Below, in pieces: positions 24,201 to 36,200 of a stretch of DNA of 58,788 bases (its first letter is position 1; each line of letters starts with the position of its first letter). Source of the DNA: Apostichopus parvimensis. Its lineage: Eukaryota > Echinodermata > Holothuroidea > Aspidochirotida > Stichopodidae. A model generated the notes under the pieces. It saw nothing but the letters and a program-made list of their open reading frames with translations, searched no databases and was not told where the DNA came from. The position numbers and the translations under genes are program-made. The DNA lies in NCBI GenBank assembly GCA_000934455.1, contig KN886553.1, positions 15,249 to 74,036 on the forward strand, written 5' to 3'.

Positions 24201-27200
24201 TGATGTGCACAATTTATGATGTGTGTTATGAAGTGATAGTAGTATATTTAATATTAATAGTAACGAGAACACCTGTGTTGAGAACATAGATATTGATGAT
24301 AGCAGCATATGCCAGTGTTGATAGTAGTATATTGGGTTAGGATAACAGTATACACAGAGAAAATATGATAGTGGTGTAATAGTGATGATGATAGAAAAGA
24401 ACATTGATAATATAGCATTCTCTACCACTGATGACAGCAATCCTAGTGGATATGATGATGTATGCAATATTCTGATTTGTGTTATAAAATGATAGTATTA
24501 TAATCTTGAACAATGATTGCACTGATCAGCTATGTTGATGATAGCAGCATATTTCAGATATGATAGCAGTATGTTTACTTATCAGAACCACAACCATGGT
24601 TCTCCCAGTATCCGAAGACTCAAGACTTGAGTCTTCTTGTATCCAGAGACCAAATATTAAATCTTCAAACAAAGAAGAATATTTTTTAGATTTTTCTGAA
24701 TGATTCTATCATACCATCCATATACAATAATTATGTCAGACAGTTTTGCTGCCATTACAACCCATACGTATGCCGTAGAAAAGGTCTAAATTGTTCATCT
24801 GCTGTCAAACTGGTGACATCCCTATGTTCCGACGTCTCTATGTTTCTATGTTCCGACAAAAAGAAAACAATCAGAGCAATTTTTCCAACCAAAAATTTGT
24901 TTGTACCAAGAAAACTAGTTTTGTGACCCCAATATTTTTGTGACCAACTTTTGTTTCGGGTCACAAGCAATTTTTGGTCACAAGCACTGTCATTTTGGGT
25001 CCTTTTTTTTTTTTTTTTCGGAAAACAATTTTGGTCCCAAAAAACTTGTTCCGAAGAAATGTTGGTCAAAAATGTTGAGTACAAAAAAAATTGGACCGAA
25101 AATATTTGGTCCGTGATAATGTTGGTAAAAAAAAAATTTGGGGCACCAAAATATTGGGGTCTGAAAAATTGTTTTCTTGGTACAAAAGATTTTTGGGATA
25201 AAAAAAAGTGTCCCAAATTATTTCTTTTTGTCGGAACATAGAGACGTCGGAACATAGAGACGTCGGAACATAGATATGTAACCGTCAAACTGGGCTGTGT
25301 AACTCTTCTTCAGAGAGTCTCACTTTCAAGAGGCATTTAAAGCAATGCTATGAGTGGCAATGTCACATCTTATCTTTAAGAGAAAATAGTCCACACTCTT
25401 ACTGGAAAAAGTATTGACTATAATATTCAAAAGTTTTCTCAAAATGTTCTGAATTTGTGTTCTCAAAAGTTCCACTATTTACAGGAAATTTTGAAATGTC
25501 TCAAAGTTTCTACATTTTGTCTTGGAATACTGCATTTTATTTGGCCTTTTTGATGCAGAATTATTTATAAACATTTATCTGGCCAAAAAGAGGGGACAAA
25601 AGTGCAAACCACAAATTGTCTCTACCTGAGAACTTTTCCTGTCTGCTTAAAATTTTGTTTTCATGATTTTTTTTGGGGGGGGGGGGGGGCAAGCTCATGT
25701 GTTTATTTCTAGACTTATTTGACTTTATTTATGATTGATAAACAAAAGATGAACAGGGGAAGCTGCATGCTGATTAAATTCTATATATACCTTCTGATTT
25801 TAATCTGTCTGAAGGAGAATATATCTCTTGATCAGTATAAGGAATAATTGCCCTTTGTAGTTTGCACTAATATCAAGATGATATATACCCACAGATTTGA
25901 AGCAGTTTATTAAACCAAAAATTAAACATATACAGTAAAGTATTGACTTGGTTAAATTAGATTGCCAGCATCCTGTTAACCACACAAGACAATAGAACTC
26001 TTTCATATCAGCAATTTGCTTTGCAGCCAGTGGTTCATTGAGGGCTTCTGCTCAATCAAAATTCTCCACAGGCTCTGTTTGAAAAGCCAATAACGAATAA
26101 CATGTGTCTCATTTTCACAGAGTTTGTCATAGCTACCACAAGCTTGTTCTGCCCATTGTGATTTCAGATTTGTGTGTGATATTTCTCAGTTCAAAAGAAG
26201 GGCAGGGATTCCTTATTGCTTTGTTTTTTTCAGTTTTTCCTTTACATAAATCTTATTGTGCCTTTGTTTGAGGTTCTAGAACGTTTGTCAATATCTTGCA
26301 TTGTGTCGTTTCTGGAGGTGTAATAGGGAAGTTGTTGCCAGGAATCATAGTCGCTCTGCAGCCGGCAATCTTGTTCCAAGTCAGTTCTGTATTGTGTGTC
26401 GTGTCTTACGCACACTCCATGAAGTCGTAGGGAAAAGTGCTGCATAAACAGCTACAATAACTGCTGTCAAAGATATTGTCAACTGCAGTGGTTTTTGCGT
26501 TTATGAATTCAAAATATTGGAGTTTTTTCGGTCTTTAACAAAGTTGTTTTATTTTACTTCGTGTGAACGTGGGTGGAACATGCTGATGAATTTACTCTAA
26601 CATAAATTATCTGCAGCTATAATATGTCTGCATTTATTGGAATGACGGACTATTTTGACCATTGCAGTAGAATGGGGAATCATAACTTTCACTGACCGCA
26701 GGATAATGTCGGGAATCTTTATAAGTTTATTTGCTGAGAGAGATGTTTGTTGTCAACAAGACACATCATTTTCACAGAAAGATCGGATAAACATTTTTGC
26801 TCCGAAGAGGGTTTCTTTAAAAAAATTTATTCCGCTATGAACGGCACCAAGGCTGCTGCCCTTTATGCCTTCACACCCCTCACACCAAAGAAAAAGAAGA
26901 AAACTGCCCATAAAGGACGCCATGTAAGCAATTTCACTTCTTCGTTGGTGCCGTAAGGATTTTGGTCAAATTAGTTTATAACATTTTCCATACTTGTACA
27001 GAGCTTTATTACAAATGTTAGGCCTAGATGCCCAGAATAGGGTTAACCATTTATGCAATGAGATAGCTATTAATATTGTAATTGAAGGTATCAATTGTAG
27101 TAGTCTTGCGTTCTTGACAAAGTCAGGGATCATATTACACTATCATTGGGTAAATTATGAAGACCAAATTTAGTACTCATCACATTAGTACTCATATCAG

Positions 27201-30200
27201 CGGAAGATAAATGTTCAAATATTTTGCTCATCATTTTGAAAGATAAAAAAAAAACTTGTTTAATTTCATAGCAGGCTGTTTTATATAAAACCATAGTTTT
27301 CCTATCAAATTTATGAATTTGTCCGTAAACCTAGGTGTAAATAAAAGTGCATCCATGCCATGAGTCGACAGTTTATAGACACACCTTTATAGTGTAGTCA
27401 GTACGTGTGTGTGTATATTTCATACACCGTTGACAGTACGTGTATGCACTGAGCGTACACAACAGACATTGTTGGGTAACTCATTCATTATGATGATATA
27501 GATTTGCTCCTAGCCCGCACGCACACATCTCTGAACCTAACTCTGTGTTTAATAATTACATCTTCTCCTACTCACCATGTGCGTGCGAGCTGGGCGAGAT
27601 GGGTATAAATCCTTAGATGTATTTATTCAGCCTTCAGAATTGTAGGTGCTTATGAAACTCTTGAATAAATTTTGAGTGATAGTGATGGTCTATATGATAA
27701 GGATACTATATCATATATTAATTTGTTGATTGCACTCCTTTTCAAACAATAAATGCTGAAAACAGATAAGACACTTGTACAGTTTGGAGAGGTCAAAGAA
27801 ATTTATTGATGGGAATGCAATTTGAACCAAATGTTTCTCAGTCAGTATTATGTCCATTAGTTGCTTTTAAAAACAAAAAGATGGCAGGGGGGTAGGGAAT
27901 TGTCCACAAAAACATCATGAGAGGGGGATTTGCTTAATAAGGGAGGGTGGGGGGAGTAGTACTGGCACTACCCTTTGGCCACTTTTCAAATGGAGGAGTG
28001 TAAGAGATTTAAGAAATTTATAATAGCGCATGTAAGTTTGTGAAAATGATCTTTTCATTTGTTCCATGATACATTCCATTGTAAACATGTACGTATTGGT
28101 ACACGTCCACACTATCCTATCCATGACAAATTAAATAGTCTTTGTTTTGAGCGGTGTATGGTATATCAATAATTACATCAGTAACTTAAGTAAACAAAAT
28201 GGCTACCAGTCTGTAAACAAAGCCTAGCTGGCATCAGATTAAGGTATCACTGAATTTTTAGTTGTTCATTTTATCGTTACCAAAGAACCAACAATACCTT
28301 TGGAAAGGAAATGTGATGGATTGTGTCCTTAATCTCAAAGATAGGATAAACGAAAGAGGATGTTTTTTTTATGTCTGGGGCGGCAATAGTCACAGTATGA
28401 CTTTTACCATTTGTATTTAGAAATGCACATTACTTTACGACTCCCATTGCTATCATTTCAGGTCACATTTAAGGATTTTTCTGGTTGTCCCTAGGACAAT
28501 CAGGTCTTATTTTTTTTTATCCAAACAGCAAATTGGGTTGTCTGAACAAATGTGGCAAAATTACAAAAGTGACCGATATGTACACTGTAGGAGAGATATA
28601 AAGCTTTGGTGAATAGAACACCAGCTTTGGGCCAGTAGAACTCTCCTTCCAGTGGTTCATATAGGCCTACCTCAATTTCTGATTTATTTCGGTATCTCCA
28701 TAGTGATGGAGGGTGATACCAATTTATCCTTTTATCAATTTGGGGATATTAATTTACTATGCAATCTGAATTTGACGTAAACTCCAAACTCGATTTTGGT
28801 TGTCCGAACATAAATTTGGTAGTCTCAGATGACCCGAAAGCCATTAAAAAAATGCCCTGAATTTGGCTAAATTTGCAATTTACATGCTTATGGCTTGTAA
28901 AAGCATTAGTTTCTCCAGTTGGCATTAAAGGATTAGTAGTATCTTCCCTTTTGTACATTTGTAATGTTTTCCTTTTACGTCTGGCTTTAATGTAATTGTT
29001 AATACTGAGGTCCTGTGTTGCATTGTCTTAAAAACAGCTTTGTAAATAACCATTATAACTTAATGAACACTAACCAAATATGAAGAAGAATTTTAAAGTT
29101 TCTTTCTTCTTCTGGCTTTTGATAATTCCTCTTGGCAATCTAATATATAAACCCACTACCTCCATAAACCAGATCCACTGTTTGCTTGTAGAAAAGGACA
29201 TACCTTAAAGGTCATATATATATGCTAGAGACCCAGATATTGGTCAACATGCTCATATTTTCAAAAGCATTTTGCTGCCATGCTTAAGGTAATTAATCCA
29301 TGCTGAAACTTGTATTTGTCTTTAATTAATCCATGCTTTTATTTGTTTTTAATCAATCCATGCTTTTATTTGTCTTTAATTAATCAATGGGCTGATAATG
29401 AATCCAGTAAGACAAAGTTCTAATTACCTAGATTTTAAATTTAAATTACCCACCAATGGACAAATTTTTTTTAGCTAACAGCTATTTGGTTATACTGACT
29501 TTGACCTCTCGTGTTGATATTCAATCAAAAACATGGCATGAAGTCTGTTGAGGTTTATATCTACCTCGCCATGATCATGGCGAGAGCAAAATTGGTGATG
29601 TATTAGTTACATGACGATACAAACCACAGGCGCATGAACTCAGTGTAGTTCTAGGCACGTTGACAGTGAGCTAGAGATCAGTCCTGTGTAGGACGAAATA
29701 AATGTTCTGAATCATTGAAAGCAAAATACCCTTGTTTTGTGAGAAGTTACCACCTCTGGTGATGGAGGTATCTAGGTTATATTTAACTTTGATTCTCAAT
29801 AATTCCAATCTTCTTCTGTAGGTTTGAAAACTAAATGTAAACCAGATGCATTGATCATATAGACCTCAAGTCTGAGTCATTGGCTGTCATGATATTGGGG
29901 GGGGGGGGGGGGNNNNNNNNNNNNNNNNNNNNNNNNNNNNNNNNNNNNNNNNNNNNNNNNNNNNNNNNNNNNNNNNNNNNNNNNNNNNNNNNNNNNNNNN
30001 NNNNNNNNNNNNNNNNNNNNNNNNNNNNNNNNNNNNNNNNNNNNNNNNNNNNNNNNNNNNNNNNNNNNNNNNNNNNNNNNNNNNNNNNNNNNNNNNNNNN
30101 NNNNNNNNNNNNNNNNNNNNNNNNNNNNNNNNNNNNNNNNNNNNNNNNNNNNNNNNNNNNNNNNNNNNNNNNNNNNNNNNNNNNNNNNNNNNNNNNNNNN

Positions 30201-33200
30201 NNNNNNNNNNNNNNNNNNNNNNNNNNNNNNNNNNNNNNNNNNNNNNNNNNNNNNNNNNNNNNNNNNNNNNNNNNNNNNNNNNNNNNNNNNNNNNNNNNNN
30301 NNNNNNNNNNNNNNNNNNNNNNNNNNNNNNNNNNNNNNNNNNNNNNNNNNNNNNNNNNNNNNNNNNNNNNNNNNNNNNNNNNNNNNNNNNNNNNNNNNNN
30401 NNNNNNNNNNNNNNNNNNNNNNNNNNNNNNNNNNNNNNNNNNNNNNNNNNNNNNNNNNNNNNNNNNNNNNNNNNNNNNNNNNNNNNNNNNNNNNNNNNNN
30501 NNNNNNNNNNNNNNNNNNNNNNNNNNNNNNNNNNNNNNNNNNNNNNNNNNNNNNNNNNNNNNNNNNNNNNNNNNNNNNNNNNNNNNNNNNNNNNNNNNNN
30601 NNNNNNNNNNNNNNNNNNNNNNNNNNNNNNNNNNNNNNNNNNNNNNNNNNNNNNNNNNNNNNGTCCATGATTATGAATTGTCAATTGTCAACAACTATGT
30701 AACTTGGACGACATACATTAATCTTGGAGTGACTCGGGCTTTGATTTGATATACAAGGAACTTAAGGAATGAAGCAAATATCTTTCAATAATCTGTCAAG
30801 TTCAACGAAGGGCCTCTTTCTACGGTATAGTGATGTAACAATGGAACTAGTTTAATCTGACAGCCACCTTAGTTAGAAATTTATAAACCATAACTTCTGT
30901 TATGATTTCATAGGGAAGTAATTCAAGTGCTTTCATTTGCCCATCTTTAGCGTGTTTTTATTCTCACTTCTCTTGGTTTATAAGTATCTAGTCACCCCCA
31001 AAAAGAGACAAAAAAAAACCAAAAAATTGTAATCCTTACATTAATTCTTCCCTTGAACAAGTCATGACACCTTTTGTACATAAAAGGTGGATGATAAGAA
31101 TGCTTGTAAATTATGCATTAGTACGACGCAGAGATGCGAGTGTTTCGTTCAGCTTAAGACTGATGTGTGTCGACTGTCTCTCTGAATAGATATCGATTTG
31201 GTTTTTCTTCCGATGCCGAGAGGAACACTCCACGGATGTCTTCACAATCGATTAACGCCAGAAATGATGCAACTAAGACCTGCACCTTTCAGAAACAATT
31301 GCTGTGATTTATCGGAAGGAAATATAGACAGTTTGAAGCATAATGTTGATATGTTTGGTTTTTCCATGCATGTTTTCATTTAGGTAGTGTTTGGTCTAGG
31401 AACTCAAGTTTGGTCCATCTAGGGTTGAGAAGGCTTATGAAATTATGCACTGTAGTCTGAAAATGAGTGTAATTAGCACATATCGCAGCTTTCGCAGTAA
31501 ATTCAGCATCGGAAATGTAAAGCAGCTGCTCCTTCAAGGAGAGTAAATCTAATAATGTTTCAAGATTTATTTGTTATCTACTCCTTCTTTTGAACTGAGT
31601 AACAGTATAGCAGACATTGGAATCCCTAGCATGAGAATCACTGTCAAAAGTGATATTTAGTAATACTTAAGTCGTTAGGGATATTTTATATATGTGGGGG
31701 ATTGTTTGGAAGCTAAAAATGCATTCAGTAGCTAGAATCTATCTCTGAAGTTTGTCTGAAAGACTAACCAAGGAGAACATAAAGTATTATTTTGTTATAA
31801 ATTAATTTTGCAGAGAATGGATCATGACAATCTGAAAGAATGATAATTAGATCATCTAGCAATCGACCGAAATGGAGGTTGCAAGTAACATCTCACATCA
31901 CATATATTATGTTGATTGTCTTTAATATACACCGTATACCAATTGTACTCCTCGGTGTTTGAACCAAACTTTACCATTACGTGTATGTACGTGTTTCATG
32001 CAGAGCTTCATTTATTTTAAAGTTTGAACAATGACTAGTATACGGCTGCCCAGTCTATAGTATTATACTCCTACAGATGATGTATGTGTGTGATGGACTG
32101 ATTTTGATTTTGTTGTTTTAGCAATCAAATATATTTACTCATTGACAAAAGAATTCCATTGAAACATCAAGATGGTAAACTGTGTTTGGATATCAGTTAG
32201 ATTCTTTATTTGCTTGGTTAGTCACTGACAACTCAGCTAGTATTCCGTAAACCAGCTGTAGGGCCTCAAGAATCATGGAAGTACTCATGATTTTTTATTT
32301 TATAGCAATTCAAACAGGATGTTACATATAATCGTGGTTCATGTGGTGTGCTTGGTGATATAACAGTGGCATTTGACGGTTGGCATATTAGATGAACTTA
32401 GTAGTAAATAAATACTTTCGGTAAGGACAATTCTCCTTACTTTACAATTGGGTACATGCAATTTTCCATCATCTTCTGTGAGTGTGCATTTCATTTCGTA
32501 TTGGATTTTTTATTAACTATTGTGTATGTTGGGGGGGGGTTGGTATGTTGGGGGAGAGGCCTGGTTTAAGGATTATTTGATTTTGCAACGGACATCCTGC
32601 TTTTCCAATAATCCAGCGGACATTTCTTTTTGAAAAACCATCTAATGAGTACGATTTGAAGGTTCTGTTCTTCATCATCAAAATTGAGAAATTGAAATGT
32701 AGTTATTCTGTTATTTTTGAACAAATTAAAATTTTCTCAGGAATCGACCTGATGCACAACCAGCATACATTAGTTGATGTCTTTTAATTTGATAGTAACG
32801 AATTTGTAGGAATGAAGAAGATGCATGTCATTAAATGTCAGTTATAGGCAGTACCTCGTTGATAATTATACTTTGGAGGCTTTGTTTTGCACTTCACTTT
32901 GAAATTCCCTGTAATCACTTGACCTCAAATTGTTTTGAAATGTGGGACAATATTAATCTCCTGAGCTGAGGGTGGTCGGACCGACTCACTTGAAAGAGTT
33001 ATCTTCCATTTATTTCAAAAAAGGAAGCGAGAAAGGAATAATTGTACCAGAGCTTCTTGAGTTGCTCGCTGAGCATATTTGAATCTCTCAGAACTACATA
33101 TGAAATATTCAGTTTGCAGAATTTTGTATCCGGAAATGCATATATATATGTAACATTAATGTATTTTGATGCCTCGAGCCGAGTTCCAATTGCTAGGTAC

Positions 33201-36200
33201 TTTTGTATTCTTTTTGGAATATATTTGTGTGTTTGTTTTTTTTTCATGTGAAATAGAAACTGGAAGAAGAGCTCTCAGCTCACCAAGAGACTGTCAGATC
33301 CGTACAAAAGAGTGGATCCAATAAGAGAAAGTTAGATTCAGAGGCAACTGTTACATCTCCTGATGAAGAGGAAGAAGAAGATCCTGAGGTAGCGGCACTG
33401 AGAGCAAAGTGGGAAGACTTGGTCTGTCAAGAGGCAGACAGAAAGAGGAAGTTAGATGCCAATTTGGAATACATTAGACCCAGAGTAAGTTACTTGTTGC
33501 ATTACATTTAGATATAAGAAGAAAGATTCCTTAGTATTTCTGGAACAGAGCAGATCTGCCAAACCTCAGAAGGTTTTTTAAAGGCATTGAAGACTCGCCC
33601 CACCCCACGTGCGGCCATCTGAAAAAGTTAACTTTCTGTTGCTTGCAAGTGACGTTTTGTTCATGTCGCTACAAAATGCAGACAGTACAGTAATGAAACG
33701 TGATACCTTGTTATCTTTAGCTGGACCTGAGATGTCCATCGCTGCATTGTTTATACACTGTGCTGTGGGTATTGACCCCAGCTGTATGTACTGGTTATAC
33801 ACTAGTGTCTAATTACTGATGGTAGTAAGCTGTGTGTGTGTATTTTCTGCGATCAATGGTGGTGTCTATAACACTTCTGTTACACCTCATTCGAAACTAG
33901 GTCAGATTACCGGCATTAGACGTTTCTTTTTGCGCGAGTCTTCACACCCTTTAACCTGGACACTTTAAAAAAAATTTCGTTTGGTCCCTAAACCCTGGAG
34001 ATTTTGAATCGTTCTAAAGTATAAAAATACCCATCGTTGGCACATTCTGACGAGGAAAATATCTACACCTCGACGTCAATCTGCTTTACATTGTTTTACG
34101 GGTGTAGATTAATGAGTTTGCTTGTAGGACTCGGAGATCCCATTGCGAGAAGATACATATATCTATGAACGACATGATAAAATATGCCATTAGAGTTAGA
34201 GTTTGCTGGTATGAATACAGTTCAAGATAGAAATGAAGAACAAAGTGTTCAAGACTTTGCATCTGCATTTGAGAGAGAACAAACCCGACCAAGAACCCAT
34301 TCATAGTTGGAGCTCATTATGTAAAAGGTTGGATTGTGTATCTTGCAGAATATACCTTTATCAACCTAAGCCTAAAGTAATAACTCACATATGGGCGGTC
34401 AGATGTAAGTAAATCAACATTTCTCCATTTGGAGCAGATTAGTATCGGTTAATATAGGTGTATATATAAAGAATACCGTTTCTAGGAGTAGGAATAAGAA
34501 GATCATGGAATAGACCTTCAAAGTAGGAAAAAAATATGATTTGGCTGACCACAATAACAAATTAAATGGCATATGTTTTAATTGAATTAATTATTAAATA
34601 ACTGCATAATTTGATGCTGGTATTATCTCATAATTCAAGTTCATGATTGGTAGCTTGTAGATTTTTTTATGTTCTCGCAGCATTCCACACCAAAGCAATT
34701 GCCTTCTCATCAACCTTTGACCTTTGACATGCCTGGTGAGCACGAAGACGTCCCTGAAAGTGATGTCCAGTCATCTCTAAATGCATTGAATAACTGCTGG
34801 GAAAAGTTACAAGATCAGGTTCGATTGATATCATGATTTTTCAATCCTTCGTATTAGCAAGTATTGAACATTGAATAATGATGAATGGCATCTTTCTGAT
34901 GAGGCGATATACAGCCTCAGTTTTGCAACATTGCTTACCTCCACCCGTCAATCTGCATGCTTAGGGTTATGAACACAGCTAACTTAATACTGAAAAGGAA
35001 TTATAAAATTCTCATTTACAATCACTCTAACCTCACATCAATCAATTTGATAACCCTTGCACTAGTGATATTTTGTGCAGTTTTACACTGTAGTAGTTCT
35101 CATTTAGAAATACAAATTTAGAAAGAAACACATCACTGAGAATTCCTTTGAGGAATCTCTGACGGACACTTCTGGGCAAACTTCCTGCACATTCCCTAAT
35201 TCACACATAGTAGTGTGACATATATTCGAGCTACAGTAACATTTAAGTTTTATCACTCTATAACTAGCACATCATGGCCACAAAACGTTGACCACCATAA
35301 TTCAGTTGGCAACTTTACACACATCTGATTGTCGACCAATCAGAAAGCTTCTTTGACGTATACCTATTATCACTTTCTGCTTAACTGAAGTCTTTCATTA
35401 TACTGGATAAATATACCTGTGATGCCTAGTTGATCACTAGTGGTATATATAAATACCAAATATTAAAGTGCTGTTATCATGAAATAAAACATGCTCAAGA
35501 GCACTGTACAAAAGAACCAATACCTGGAATATAAAATTACCAAACTTAAGAAAACCTAAAAATAATAACAACAGCATTAAAAGTAAAAAATGATATCAGA
35601 CAGGGTTATAAACCACAATAAAGAACATAAATATATAAATTTACATAAAAATGGGCACAATTATGTGAATAAAACAACGAATAAGATTAATGCCCATACT
35701 CAAGCCTAAAAAGTTTTCAAATGCTTCTTAAAAGTGTCAATAGATGTGACATTTCTCAAGTGAAGTTTATATTCCAGTTTGTTTGTGAGTATCGAAGACC
35801 AGATCTTTTGAACCATATTTTCACAACTAGTACATAGATTGTGATATACACACATTTCTACAGATTTCTTCAACTCTCTTTCATCTTTGTAACATGTTTC
35901 AATCCCTTCCTCTACTTCATCTCTGTTAACTGATGTATACACACCATATGCTGCATTTTATTAGTGCCAGCCAGTGTGATGTATTTCTGTTACTTCATGT
36001 ATGGTAAGTAATATCAGCATCAAAACACCTTGAATGCTTCAGGGTCTGACATCTTTGTGTCAGCTTGGTGTCCGATATTAATACTTAAAGCTTGTCACAC
36101 TTTAAAGGAGCTGCACTCCTTTAAAATCACTACTTTCGATTGTTAGTCATCTTTTATTCAAGATGTGTATTACACTTGTTGTTTGTAGAAATGTGAAACA

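Larger units (their letters stand above)
21445..33256 (+). other. Intron 23, 11.8 kb, repeat-rich, with a possible alternative first exon
   Basis: It contains two short inverted-repeat elements (22269-22590 and 24814-25283), a pentanucleotide satellite (22620-23235), a 256-bp tandem duplication (24117-24580), a poly-G tract (about 25674-25690), the candidate first exon at 26837, a 20-bp palindrome (29566) and a 750-bp gap. I saw no other convincing rod exon on the plus strand and no polyadenylation-linked terminal exon. Stretches 27000-29500 and 30700-33200 show only AT-rich unique sequence to my reading. Confidence 0.75.

Noticed and set aside
24755..25288. 177-codon minus-strand open frame
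   Set aside because: Lies within the foldback element; the repeated Phe/Asn/Lys pattern comes from short ttggtc-type words.
29877..30749. Long open frames over the 750-N gap
   Set aside because: They consist of unknown bases.
31198..31383. Possible exon in intron 23 (61 codons from 31198)
   Set aside because: An upstream tctgaatag could be an acceptor, but the translation has no helix or Trp pattern and no suitable donor was seen.
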